Made by a program: the position numbers and the translations under genes. This document shows positions 7,736 through 16,798 of a stretch of DNA of 64,000 nt, piece by piece (the stretch's first letter is position 1; each line of letters opens with the position of its first letter). The DNA is from Brumimicrobium oceani (GTDB lineage: Bacteria; Bacteroidota; Bacteroidia; Flavobacteriales_D; Crocinitomicaceae), in contig NZ_QFRJ01000007.1 in assembly GCF_003143775.1 (NCBI RefSeq), positions 62,001 through 126,000 of the forward strand. The letters run 5' to 3'. The notes beneath the pieces are model-generated. The model made no database searches, was not told where the DNA came from, and worked only from the letters and a program-made list of their open reading frames with translations.

Positions 7736-10700
7736 ATGAGCGCAAAATACACAGAATATAAAGGGTTGAACTTACCCGAATCAGCAAAGAAAATTGCTGA
7801 AAAATGGAAACAAGAAAATGTTTTCCAAGAATCTATTGACTCAAAAGACGATGACAAAACATTCGTGTTTTTTGAAGGACCGCCTTCTGCCAATGGATTA
7901 CCTGGAATTCACCACGTGATGGCGCGTTCCATTAAAGATATATTCTGTCGCTATAAAACGCTAAAAGGTTACAAAGTGAACCGTAAAGCAGGTTGGGATA
8001 CACACGGTTTGCCAGTAGAGTTGAGTGTGGAGAAAGAACTCGGAATTACCAAAGAAGATATCGGAGATAAAATTTCTGTTGAAGAATACAACGCAGCATG
8101 TAAGAAAACAGTAATGCGTTATACCGATGTTTGGAATGACCTGACTGAAAAAATGGGATATTGGGTAGACATGGAAAACCCATACATTACTTATGAATCA
8201 AAATACATGGAAAGTGTATGGTGGTTGTTGGGTCAATTGTATGAGAAAAACATGATTTACAAAGGCTATACAATTCAGCCTTATTCTCCAAAAGCGGGAA
8301 CAGGATTGTCTTCTCACGAGATTAATCAACCAGGATGTTACCAAGATGTTAAAGACACTTCTTGTGTGGCTCAATTTAAAGTAATCAAAGATGAGCATTC
8401 TTCACACATCCCCCTTTGGAGGGGGAACGAGGGGGAGGATATTCATTTCCTCGCCTGGACAACAACTCCTTGGACTTTGCCTTCGAACACTGCACTAACA
8501 GTTGGTCCAAAAATAGAATATGTTATCGTAAAATCCTTTAACCAATATACTTTTGAACCAATCAACGTTGTTGTGGCAAAACCTTTATTGAAAAAGCAGT
8601 TCAACAAGAAATTCACGGAAGTTGAAACAGTGGAAGACCTAAAATCATACAAAGAAGGAGATAAAAAGATTCCATTTTTCGTAGGAGAAACTTTCACTGG
8701 AAAGGAATTAGCAGGAATTCGTTATGAGCAGTTATTGCCTTATGCTCAGCCAATGGAGAACCCTGAAAATGCATTCCAAGTAATTTTAGGAGATTTCGTT
8801 ACCACAGAAGACGGTACTGGAATCGTACACACTGCGCCAACTTTTGGTGCTGATGATGCTTTGGTAGCAAAACAAGCAAATGTTCCTGGAATGTTGGTGC
8901 CAGATGCGAATGGAAATCCTGTTCCTTTGGTTGACTTACAAGGTAAATTCCGTCCAGAAATGGGTGAATTTGCTGGAATGTACGTTAAAAATGAATATTA
9001 TGATGAAGGTCAAGCACCAGAAAAATCTGCTGATGTCTTGATTTCTATCAAATTAAAAGAAGAAAATAAAGCGTTTCGTGTTGAGAAATACGAACACAGT
9101 TACCCACACTGTTGGAGAACGGATAAACCAATTTTGTATTATCCATTAGATTCTTGGTTCGTTAAAGTAACGGACAAAAAGGACAGGATGATTGAATTGA
9201 ACAAGACCATCAATTGGCAACCAGAATCTACGGGAACTGGACGTTTTGGAAAATGGTTAGAAAACTTAAACGACTGGAACCTTTCTCGTTCACGTTATTG
9301 GGGAATTCCAATTCCAATTTGGAGAACAGAGGAAGGAGAAGAATCTATTTGTATTTCTTCAATCAAACAACTGAAAGAAGAATGTCAAAAAGCCGTTGAA
9401 GCAGGTGTAATGGATACAAATCCTTTGGCTGATTTTGATGTGAATGACATGTCGAAAGAAAACTACGAAAAGGTAGATTTACATAAAAATTACGTTGATG
9501 AAATTACATTGGTTTCTGCATCAGGAAAACCAATGAAAAGAGAAGCAGACTTAATTGATGTTTGGTTCGATTCTGGTTCTATGCCTTATGCGCAATGGCA
9601 TTACCCTTTCGAAAACAAAGAATTAATCGACGGTGGAAAAGCATTCCCTGGAGACTTTATTGCAGAAGGAGTAGACCAAACAAGAGGTTGGTTCTATACA
9701 CTTCACGCAATTGCAACAAGTGTTTTTGATTCTGTAGCCTACAAAAATGTGATTTCAAACGGTCTTGTTTTGGATAAGAACGGACAAAAAATGTCAAAAC
9801 GTTTAGGAAATGCTGTTGATCCTTTCATCACTTTAGAAGAATTTGGTCCAGATGCCACACGTTGGTATATGGTAACGAATGCTTCACCTTGGGACAATCT
9901 GAAATTTGACGAAGCTGGAATTAAAGAAACACAACGTAAATTCTTTGGAACACTTTATAACACCTATTCCTTCTTTGCTTTGTATGCCAACATTGATGGA
10001 TTTGCATATAACGAAGAAAGAATTGCAACAAGTGAAAGACCAGAGATTGACCGTTGGATTATTTCAAAACTGAACTCATTAATCGAGGAGGTGGATACAG
10101 CTTTCGAAAGTTATGAGCCAACAAAAGCGGGTCGTGCTATTCAGAACTTTGTAAACGATCAATTGTCTAACTGGTACGTTCGTTTATGCAGAAGACGTTT
10201 CTGGAAAGGTGATTACTCGACAGATAAAATTTCGGCATACCAAACTTTGTATGAATGTTTGGAGGCTGTAGCAATAATGAGTGCGCCAATTGCACCATTC
10301 TATACGGACGAATTATTCTCTGATTTAAATAAAATTTCAGGAAGACACGCAGCCACTTCTGTTCATTTGGCTGATTTCCCAACAGTAAATACTGAGGATG
10401 TAGACAAAGAATTGGAAGCACAAATGGCAATTGCTCAGCAGGTTTCCTCAATGGCATTGAGCCTACGTAAAAAGGAGAAAATTCGAGTACGCCAGCCATT
10501 GCAAAAGATTATGGTTCCTATTTTAGACCCAAGTTTTAAATCTAGAATAGAGCATGTTCAAGATTTAATTCTTTCTGAAATTAACGTGAAAGAATTGGTG
10601 TTGTTGGAAGATACAACAGGCGTTTTAACAAAGAAAATTAAGCCGAATTTCAAAACCATTGGTCCTAAGTATGGAAAACAAATGAAGGCAATTGCTGGAA

Positions 10701-11155
10701 TGGTGAAAGACTGGGGAGCGGATGAAATAGCTTCTGTGGAGTCGAATAATGGTTGGAGTGGTGAGTTAAATGGCGAAAATATTGAACTTGAAATAAGTGA
10801 TTTTGAAATCGTAACAGATGATATTCCAGGTTGGTTAGTTACTTCAGAAGGAGGAATTACTGTAGCAATGGACATTACAATTAGTCCTGAGTTGAAACAA
10901 GAAGGAATTGCTAGAGAATTGGTCAACCGTATTCAGAATTTCAGAAAAGAAGCTGGATTTGAAGTGACAGATAAGATTCTTGTTACTGTGGAAACAACAG
11001 AAGAAATTAAAGCAGCAGTTGAAGCCAATAAGGCTTATATTTCAGCAGAAGTTTTGGCCCAAGATATTGTTCTTGGAAAAGCTGAAGGGAATGTTTATGA
11101 TGCCGATATTGAAGTGGAAGGCGATTCTACGATTGGTTTAGAAAAGATAGGATAA
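7736..11155 (+). CDS. ileS: isoleucine--tRNA ligase, GXHH-signature (type 2-like)
   Basis: IleRS charges tRNA-Ile and edits misactivated valine. The 1139-residue protein contains the CP1 editing motifs LAWTTTPWTLPSNTA and GTGIVHTAPTFG and the KMSKR loop (residues 685-689). The class I HIGH signature is altered: residues 57-60 read GIHH, with the first and third positions exchanged relative to HIGH. That arrangement is known from some IleRS2 enzymes. Residues 221-237 (HSSHIPLWRGNEGEDIH) are encoded by an in-frame palindromic repeat just before the editing motif. A terminator follows at 11164. The assignment as IleRS is firm; the type 2 assignment is inference from motifs. Confidence 0.95.
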   Translation: MSAKYTEYKGLNLPESAKKIAEKWKQENVFQESIDSKDDDKTFVFFEGPPSANGLPGIHHVMARSIKDIFCRYKTLKGYKVNRKAGWDTHGLPVELSVEKELGITKEDIGDKISVEEYNAACKKTVMRYTDVWNDLTEKMGYWVDMENPYITYESKYMESVWWLLGQLYEKNMIYKGYTIQPYSPKAGTGLSSHEINQPGCYQDVKDTSCVAQFKVIKDEHSSHIPLWRGNEGEDIHFLAWTTTPWTLPSNTALTVGPKIEYVIVKSFNQYTFEPINVVVAKPLLKKQFNKKFTEVETVEDLKSYKEGDKKIPFFVGETFTGKELAGIRYEQLLPYAQPMENPENAFQVILGDFVTTEDGTGIVHTAPTFGADDALVAKQANVPGMLVPDANGNPVPLVDLQGKFRPEMGEFAGMYVKNEYYDEGQAPEKSADVLISIKLKEENKAFRVEKYEHSYPHCWRTDKPILYYPLDSWFVKVTDKKDRMIELNKTINWQPESTGTGRFGKWLENLNDWNLSRSRYWGIPIPIWRTEEGEESICISSIKQLKEECQKAVEAGVMDTNPLADFDVNDMSKENYEKVDLHKNYVDEITLVSASGKPMKREADLIDVWFDSGSMPYAQWHYPFENKELIDGGKAFPGDFIAEGVDQTRGWFYTLHAIATSVFDSVAYKNVISNGLVLDKNGQKMSKRLGNAVDPFITLEEFGPDATRWYMVTNASPWDNLKFDEAGIKETQRKFFGTLYNTYSFFALYANIDGFAYNEERIATSERPEIDRWIISKLNSLIEEVDTAFESYEPTKAGRAIQNFVNDQLSNWYVRLCRRRFWKGDYSTDKISAYQTLYECLEAVAIMSAPIAPFYTDELFSDLNKISGRHAATSVHLADFPTVNTEDVDKELEAQMAIAQQVSSMALSLRKKEKIRVRQPLQKIMVPILDPSFKSRIEHVQDLILSEINVKELVLLEDTTGVLTKKIKPNFKTIGPKYGKQMKAIAGMVKDWGADEIASVESNNGWSGELNGENIELEISDFEIVTDDIPGWLVTSEGGITVAMDITISPELKQEGIARELVNRIQNFRKEAGFEVTDKILVTVETTEEIKAAVEANKAYISAEVLAQDIVLGKAEGNVYDADIEVEGDSTIGLEKIG
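8408..8439. repeat. palindromic intergenic-type repeat inside ileS
   Basis: The sequence contains CCCCCTTTGGAGGGGG followed by AACGAGGGGGAGG. This C-run/G-run palindrome resembles repeats usually found between genes in Bacteroidota. Here it lies in frame in the ileS coding sequence and encodes IPLWRGNEGED just upstream of LAWTTTPWT. Confidence 0.7.
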
Positions 11156-11163
11156 TTTAATAG

Positions 11164-11200
11164 ACTCTCGGAGAGGTATTCGGCCTCACCGAGAGTTTTT
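11164..11200 (+). terminator. intrinsic terminator of ileS
   Basis: ACTCTCGG (11164-11171) pairs with CCGAGAGT (11189-11196). An inner GAGG/CCTC helix continues the stem after one A-A mismatch, and five T follow. It lies 8 bases after the ileS stop codon. Confidence 0.8.
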
Positions 11201-11210
11201 CAATTGCTTT

Positions 11211-11606
11211 ATGACTGGAATTTCTTTTGCTTTCGTTTTTCTTATTTGCTGGGTTATCGGAATGGTAACTATGCTGAGAATAGCAGTTGTTAAGAAGAAA
11301 ATAAATTCCGAATTAGCTTCAATTCCTACTCAATATACACATACTGCAAGCACGAACCCTTTGGCTCAGTCTACCGATAAAATTGGCAGTAGTTCTACTC
11401 ATTTCTTAAGGATGATTATTAACTTCGGATCAATTAAATTTACTCGTAAATATGTCAATAGCTTAATAAATCTTTCAGCAATTGAGCGCTTAAATCATCA
11501 AGCTATCTCAATAAAAACAGAAAAGCTTATAAAATTATTTTCACTTTTTTCAAGGGTTTGGATTATTGGAATAGCAGCTGTTTTTCTTGCATTTATTTTG
11601 TCGTAA
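11211..11606 (+). CDS. hypothetical membrane protein with terminal helices
   Basis: The 131-residue product is not a family I recognise. It has one strongly hydrophobic segment at each end (about residues 4-26 and 110-130) and a polar middle rich in Ser, Thr and Asn. This suggests two membrane helices with a soluble loop of about 80 residues. It starts 10 bases after the ileS terminator with ATG, and no -7 box was found. The composition is consistent with coding DNA, but no motif gives a function. Confidence 0.6.
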   Translation: MTGISFAFVFLICWVIGMVTMLRIAVVKKKINSELASIPTQYTHTASTNPLAQSTDKIGSSSTHFLRMIINFGSIKFTRKYVNSLINLSAIERLNHQAISIKTEKLIKLFSLFSRVWIIGIAAVFLAFILS

Positions 11607-11778
11607 TACGATTTTTTAAGTTTCGACTAAACATTTTTATAAGTTGAGCAAGTGCAATACGATGTTCATCTATCACTATTGAATTAAGCTTTAGTCTCTT
11701 ATCAACAGCACTAATCATTGAGAAGTTACCAATCAATCATCAGTAAGCTGCAAATGCAGTTTTTTCGTATGTAATGTT

Positions 11779-11786
11779 TACTTTTG
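11779..11786 (+). promoter_or_regulatory. -7 box placing transcription start at the ATG
   Basis: TACTTTTG matches TAnnTTTG exactly and ends five bases before the ATG at 11792. The predicted first transcribed base is at or next to that ATG, so the message would be leaderless or nearly so. Confidence 0.45.
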
Positions 11787-11791
11787 CTATA

Positions 11792-12331
11792 ATGAAAAAC
11801 CGAATTCCAATATTATTTATTCTGGCACTTATACTGCCATTTATTGGAATTTATGGATGGTTGAAGTTTGAAAAAAGAGCGATTCAAAAGACGGTAAAGC
11901 GCCAATTGATGGAAGGAATTCCAAAAGATGAACTGATTCAATTTACTTTTGCCAAAAATGATACAGCAACTTTGTTGAATTGGATTCATGGAAAAGAATT
12001 TGAATTTCAAGGTGAAATGTATGATATTGTCACCCGTTATTACTCTGAAGACTCTGTGAAATATGATTTATGGTGGGATCATGAAGAAACCGAGTTGAAC
12101 AGGAAACTCGCTTCATTAACCAATGCTTTAATCAATCAAAATCCTGAGGAACGTTCTAAATCGAATTATTTGAATTTTGTGATTCGAAATGTTTATTGTG
12201 ATGACCTTAAAATCGATTTAGAACCTCCCTTTCAACAAGACCAGTATTCTCCACCTTTTGTTAAAGATAAATCCAATTTACTCCAAAGAGAAACTAAACC
12301 TTTGTCACCACCACCGCAGTTTTTAGTTTAA
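11792..12331 (+). CDS. hypothetical membrane-anchored protein upstream of the TonB receptor
   Basis: The protein of 179 residues begins MKNRIPILFILALILPFIG, one N-terminal membrane helix. A soluble domain with acidic and aromatic character (GKEFEFQGEMYDIVTRYYSE) and a proline-rich tail (LSPPPQFLV) follow. An earlier in-frame ATG at 11774 is disfavoured because the promoter box TACTTTTG overlaps it. It precedes the TonB-dependent receptor by about 210 bases on the same strand. Such small anchored proteins commonly sit beside TonB receptors in this phylum, so a role in the same uptake process is a guess. No catalytic motif is visible. Confidence 0.6.
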   Translation: MKNRIPILFILALILPFIGIYGWLKFEKRAIQKTVKRQLMEGIPKDELIQFTFAKNDTATLLNWIHGKEFEFQGEMYDIVTRYYSEDSVKYDLWWDHEETELNRKLASLTNALINQNPEERSKSNYLNFVIRNVYCDDLKIDLEPPFQQDQYSPPFVKDKSNLLQRETKPLSPPPQFLV

Positions 12332-12412
12332 AATAATTCAAATTTTAGTCGTTTTTGCAAGAGATTACAGGACTCTGTGATAGGAATATCTCGGGAAGTT
12401 TTGCAGTAGGTG

Positions 12413-12420
12413 TATCTTTG
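12413..12420 (+). promoter_or_regulatory. -7 box upstream of the TonB-dependent receptor gene
   Basis: TATCTTTG matches the -7 consensus about 125 bases before the receptor ATG. It would give a leader of about 120 bases. No riboswitch fold or B12 box was recognised in that leader. Confidence 0.4.
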
Positions 12421-12544
12421 AAATGAATCAAAGCCTTTAATATATCCGGTTTTCTTGCAGAGACGAAGTACAGAATTTCTTCATTTTATATGGAGGGGAA
12501 TGGCTGTACAATAGAATCATATTTTTTAAACTAAAACAAAATAA

Positions 12545-14947
12545 ATGAGATTTAAAATACTCATGGGAATGCTATTTAGTATTTCCTTATCAATGGCGCA
12601 ACAAATTACTGTCGTTGATAAAACTACAATGGAGCCAATTGAATTTGTTCAAATTGGCAATAAGGGTGCAACAAAAATGGTGCTCACAGATGCCAAAGGA
12701 CAAGCGGATATTGCTGAGTTTGGCGGAATGAGTGATATCATATTTAGATTGTATGGCTATGAGCCTTTGGAGATTGATTTCAAAACTTTGGAAGCGAATA
12801 ACTTTAAAGTAGAAATGGCTTCAAGCGTTTTTATGATTAACGAAGTCGTGATTTCTGCGAACAGATGGAGTCAAATCTCCTCTGATGTTCCACACAAAAT
12901 AAGTCGATTAACGGCAAAGGATATTGCTTTACAAAATCCTCAAACCGCCGCAGATTTATTGAGTGTTTCTGGAGATGTCTTCGTTCAGAAAAGTCAGCAA
13001 GGTGGTGGAAGCCCTATGATTCGTGGTTTTGCGACAAATCGTTTATTGTACACCATCGACGGTGTGCGAATGAACACAGCGATTTTTAGGGGTGGAAATC
13101 TTCAAAACGTAATTTCATTAGATCCTTTAGCTATGGAGAATGCTGAAGTTTTGTTTGGATCGAGTTCTACAATTTACGGGAGTGATGCCATCGGAGGTGT
13201 GATGAGTTTTCAAACGCTTAAACCACAATTTTCGCTTGATGATCAACCTTACGTGAAAGGAAAAGCACTGATGCGTTATTCATCAGCAAACAATGAAAAC
13301 ACAGGCCATTTTGATGTGAATGTGGGTTGGGAAAAATGGGCAATCGTGACCAGTGTTTCTGCTAATAAATTTGATCACTTACGTCAAGGAAGTAAAGGCC
13401 CAGACGATTACCTGAAGCCTTTTCATGTACAAAGAATTGACACTGTAGACGTGGTGATTAATCAAGAAGATGAGTTATTACAGGTGCCAAGTGCATACAG
13501 TCAGATCAATTTAATGCAAAAAGTGCGCTTTGCTCCAAATAAAAATTGGGACATCGAATATGGATTTCATTTTTCAGAAACAAGTTCTTATGGGCGTTAT
13601 GATAGGCATACAGAATTGAAGAATGGCTTGCCGAAATATGCAGAATGGGGATATGGTCCACAAAAATGGATGATGAATCAGTTGTCAATCACAAACTATT
13701 CTTCTAATGCAATTTATGACCAAATGAGTATCAGAATTGCACATCAGAATTTTGTGGAAAGTCGTATTGATAGAAAATTCAACGACAACAGCCGCAGAAC
13801 ACGAGAAGAAAACGTGACTGCTTATTCATTAAATGCGGATTTCACAAAGCGTTTCAGTGCGAAGAACAACTTGTTTTATGGTGTTGAATATGTGATGAAT
13901 GATGTAACATCAACGGGGATTAGAGAAGACATCAATACAGAGATTTCTGCACCAACTTCTTCTCGTTATCCGCAGTCAGAATGGCAATCAATGGGCGTGT
14001 ATTTGAACGATGAACACAAAATCACGGAAAAATTAACGCTTCAAGGGGGTGTGCGTTATACACATTATCTGTTGGATGCGGAATTTGATAATACTTTTTT
14101 CGATTTCCCATTTCAAGAAGCAAACTTAAATAACGGAGCCTTAACTGGAGGAATTGGAGCGGTGTATAGCATCAATTCAAAAACTGTTCTTCGTTTCAAT
14201 GCTTCAACGGCTTTTCGATCTCCAAATGTGGATGATATTGGAAAAGTTTTTGATTCTGAACCAGGCGCAGTGGTTATTCCAAATCCTGACTTGAAAGCAG
14301 AGTATGCGTATAATGCAGATTTAGGATTAACGAGAGTGTTTGGAAATGTGTTGAAGATAGATTTAACAGCTTACTACACAATTCTTGAAAATGCATTGGT
14401 TCGCCGAGATTTTCAGTTGAACGGAATGGATAGTATCATTTTTGATGGTTCAATGAGCCAAGTTCAAGCACTTCAAAATGCAGCTAATGCGAATGTTTAC
14501 GGAATCCAAGCGGGAATTGATATTAACTTGACCAAAGGATTTATTCTGAGTTCAAAATTCAACTACCAAATGGGTGAAGAGGAAATGGACGATGGCTCGT
14601 TGAGTCCTTCACGTCATGCAGCGCCTTGGTTTGGTGTAACACGTTGCAGCTATACTTATCGTAAGTTGAAATTAGAAGTGAATGCACAATATCAGGGAGA
14701 AAGATTGCATGCTGATTTATCCGTAAGTGAGCAAGGTAAAACTGATATTTACGCATTGGATGAAAATGGAAATACCTACTCACCAAGTTGGTACACGCTT
14801 AATCTAAAAGCAATGTACCAATTCCATGATAATTTCACAGTGAGTGGAGGATTAGAAAACATCACAGACCAAAGGTATCGTTCTTATAGCTCAGGGCTTT
14901 CCGGAGCAGGAAGAAACTTTGTTTTGTCTTTGATTGCTAATTTTTAA
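12545..14947 (+). CDS. TonB-dependent outer-membrane receptor, haem/haemoprotein receptor type
   Basis: TonB-dependent receptors import scarce ligands across the outer membrane. The 800-residue protein has a signal peptide ending near SMAQQ, a carboxypeptidase-regulatory-like domain (residues about 20-95), a plug (MIRGFATNRLLYTIDGVR), and a beta barrel ending SLIANF with a terminal Phe. The plug and the pair FRSP (in AFRSPNVDD) and NPDL (in IPNPDLKAEYAYN) resemble the FRAP and NPNL motifs of haem receptors. Ligand specificity is inferred only from these, and other iron or metal ligands remain possible. A strong terminator follows. The preceding small membrane protein may be functionally linked. 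Confidence 0.85.
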   Translation: MRFKILMGMLFSISLSMAQQITVVDKTTMEPIEFVQIGNKGATKMVLTDAKGQADIAEFGGMSDIIFRLYGYEPLEIDFKTLEANNFKVEMASSVFMINEVVISANRWSQISSDVPHKISRLTAKDIALQNPQTAADLLSVSGDVFVQKSQQGGGSPMIRGFATNRLLYTIDGVRMNTAIFRGGNLQNVISLDPLAMENAEVLFGSSSTIYGSDAIGGVMSFQTLKPQFSLDDQPYVKGKALMRYSSANNENTGHFDVNVGWEKWAIVTSVSANKFDHLRQGSKGPDDYLKPFHVQRIDTVDVVINQEDELLQVPSAYSQINLMQKVRFAPNKNWDIEYGFHFSETSSYGRYDRHTELKNGLPKYAEWGYGPQKWMMNQLSITNYSSNAIYDQMSIRIAHQNFVESRIDRKFNDNSRRTREENVTAYSLNADFTKRFSAKNNLFYGVEYVMNDVTSTGIREDINTEISAPTSSRYPQSEWQSMGVYLNDEHKITEKLTLQGGVRYTHYLLDAEFDNTFFDFPFQEANLNNGALTGGIGAVYSINSKTVLRFNASTAFRSPNVDDIGKVFDSEPGAVVIPNPDLKAEYAYNADLGLTRVFGNVLKIDLTAYYTILENALVRRDFQLNGMDSIIFDGSMSQVQALQNAANANVYGIQAGIDINLTKGFILSSKFNYQMGEEEMDDGSLSPSRHAAPWFGVTRCSYTYRKLKLEVNAQYQGERLHADLSVSEQGKTDIYALDENGNTYSPSWYTLNLKAMYQFHDNFTVSGGLENITDQRYRSYSSGLSGAGRNFVLSLIANF

Positions 14948-14973
14948 AAAGCAGAAAAGTTGATTTATGGAAG

Positions 14974-15002
14974 AGGACTGTCGATGGGCAGTCCTTTTTT
15001 TT
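14974..15002 (+). terminator. intrinsic terminator of the TonB receptor gene
   Basis: AGGACTGTC (14974-14982) pairs with GGCAGTCCT (14987-14995), with one G-T wobble and a GATG loop. A run of eight T follows at 14995-15002. Confidence 0.88.
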
Positions 15003-15170
15003 AGGTTGAAAACAGAAGGATATTTTGCGCGGTAATGAGTAGGGACGATTTGCAAATGTCCGTACATTCCGCAATAAAATAATTATAAAGAAAATCCGTA
15101 AATCCTCTCGCAAGATCCACAATTCGCAATTCTCCTTTTCGTAATTCGTATTTGTTTCCCAATTGTTTCC

Positions 15171-15178
15171 TATTTTCG
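15171..15178 (+). promoter_or_regulatory. probable -7 box of dxr
   Basis: TATTTTCG differs from TAnnTTTG at one position and lies 18 bases before the GTG start codon of dxr. It is inside the longer open frame that begins with TTG at 15152, which argues against that start. Confidence 0.4.
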
Positions 15179-15196
15179 CAATTAAAATACATCAAC

Positions 15197-16384
15197 GTGA
15201 ATACAGGAGCCCAACAAGAAGAGAAAAAGACAAAAGGAATCGCCATTTTAGGTTGTACTGGTTCTATTGGTACACAGGCTTTGGAAGTAATTGAAGCTTA
15301 TCCAGATTTGTTTGATTTGGAAGTCATCACAGCAAATAACAATGCAGACTTGTTGATTGAACAAGCGATAAAATTCCAACCCAATACGGTTGTGATTGTC
15401 AATAAAGACCACTTGATGAAGGTGAAAGATGCTTTGCAAGAACACGATATTCATGTTTACGGTGGAAAAGAATCTTTATGTCAGGTGGTTGAATTTTCTG
15501 ATGTTGATATTATCTTAACAGCTCTTGTGGGTTATGCCGGATTAAAGCCAACGATGCATGCCATTGAAGCAAAGAAAACAATTGCTTTGGCCAACAAAGA
15601 AACTTTAGTTGTAGCGGGTGAGATGATCACTAAAATGGCCAGAGAAAACGGAGTGAATATTTACCCTGTAGATTCTGAACATTCCGCTATTTTCCAATGT
15701 TTGGTAGGAGAATTCCACAATAAAATTGAGAAAATCTACTTGACAGCTTCTGGAGGACCATTCCGTGGTTGGACAACGGAAGAATTAAAAACGGTAAAAC
15801 CAGAACAAGCTTTAAAGCACCCGAATTGGGAAATGGGAGCGAAAATCACGATTGATTCTGCCACTTTAATGAATAAAGGCTTGGAAGTAATTGAAGCGAA
15901 ATGGCTCTTTGCTTTAAAACCAGATCAAATTGATGTAATCGTTCATCCACAATCGATTGTACATTCGTTGGTGCAGTTTGAAGACGGAAGCATGAAAGCA
16001 CAAATGGGATTACCAGATATGAAATTACCAATTCAATACGCATTGACTTATCCCGAGCGTTTGAAAACTGATTTCCCGAGATTCAATTTTATGGATTACC
16101 CAAACTTAACATTCGAACAACCGAACAGAGAAGTTTTTAGAAACCTAGATTTGGCTTACAAAGCAATGGAAATGGAAGGAACAGCGGCATGCGCATTAAA
16201 CGCGGCAAATGAAATCACTGTTCAGGCATTTTTAGACAAGAAAATAGGCTTTTTGGATATTGCCATCATCAATGAGAAAACAATGATGGGGGTTAACAAT
16301 ATTTTGAAGCCAAAATATGAAGACTATGTTTCTATTGATGCGGCTGCAAGGGAACTTGCAATGGAATTAATTGTTGATAAGTAG
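15197..16384 (+). CDS. dxr: 1-deoxy-D-xylulose 5-phosphate reductoisomerase
   Basis: Dxr performs the first committed step of the MEP isoprenoid pathway, turning DXP into methylerythritol phosphate with NADPH. The sequence shows the nucleotide-binding GCTGSIG, ALANKETLV, metal-binding SEHSAIFQ, ASGGPFRGW, the block HPNWEMGAKITIDSATLMNK, HPQSIVHSLV and NAANEI. No ATG lies upstream of the first conserved motif. The in-frame GTG at 15197 (VNTGAQQEEK) gives 395 residues, the usual length, and follows a probable -7 box. A TTG at 15152 would add 15 residues but precedes that promoter. The gene appears monocistronic. Confidence 0.93.
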   Translation: MNTGAQQEEKKTKGIAILGCTGSIGTQALEVIEAYPDLFDLEVITANNNADLLIEQAIKFQPNTVVIVNKDHLMKVKDALQEHDIHVYGGKESLCQVVEFSDVDIILTALVGYAGLKPTMHAIEAKKTIALANKETLVVAGEMITKMARENGVNIYPVDSEHSAIFQCLVGEFHNKIEKIYLTASGGPFRGWTTEELKTVKPEQALKHPNWEMGAKITIDSATLMNKGLEVIEAKWLFALKPDQIDVIVHPQSIVHSLVQFEDGSMKAQMGLPDMKLPIQYALTYPERLKTDFPRFNFMDYPNLTFEQPNREVFRNLDLAYKAMEMEGTAACALNAANEITVQAFLDKKIGFLDIAIINEKTMMGVNNILKPKYEDYVSIDAAARELAMELIVDK

Positions 16385-16436
16385 TAGTTGGGGTTTCAAG
16401 GCTATGCTTGTGTAAATTAGAACTTAGATTTCCGCT

Positions 16437-16548
16437 AAAAAAAGCGCTGTGCAATTCAACACAGCGCCCTTGAGTAGTAAGTTAAATGGTTTAGGGTGTG
16501 TTGAATATATTTTTTAAAAATACCTACTATCTTCTCTGAGTAAAGTTA
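16437..16548 (-). ncRNA. candidate small RNA with intrinsic terminator (element A)
   Basis: On the minus strand an 8-bp perfect stem GCGCTGTG/CACAGCGC (16444-16451 with 16460-16467) is followed by seven T. No minus-strand protein gene lies upstream within this gap. A near-consensus -7 box TAACTTTA (16541-16548) would start a transcript of about 100 bases that ends at the terminator. The terminator resembles that of element B, 250 bases away. There is no transcription evidence. Confidence 0.35.
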
Positions 16549-16690
16549 ACGGCTTTTATTTAATTATTCACGTTTTTGTCTCTTTTCTTCGATTTTTTAA
16601 AGAAATTTGGCGCTTTTCTAGGTTGATTACGCATTAGACCTGACTTTTTATTTGTCTGTTTTTCTAGTGTTTTTTGGTTACGAGAGACAC

Positions 16691-16782
16691 AAAAAAAGCG
16701 CTATGCAATAAACATAACGCTCGTTTTTCTAACAAGATTGTTAGAAGGGTCCTGGCCGTGCCTAAATTCTAAAGCAAATATA
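16691..16782 (-). ncRNA. candidate small RNA or 3' untranslated region (element B)
   Basis: On the minus strand a perfect -7 box TATATTTG (16775-16782) is followed by a 9-bp hairpin (16727-16735 with 16738-16746). A second hairpin follows (16697-16705 with 16713-16721, one mismatch) with seven T. The transcript would be about 80 bases. Alternatively the hairpins are simply the terminator of the DUF3817 gene, whose stop codon is just upstream at 16799. Confidence 0.35.
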
Positions 16783-16798
16783 GGTGTTTTCAATATGA

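Noticed and set aside
12421-12544. Possible riboswitch in the TonB receptor leader
   Set aside because: The 120-base leader has no B12 box and no strong helices, so nothing beyond an ordinary leader can be claimed.
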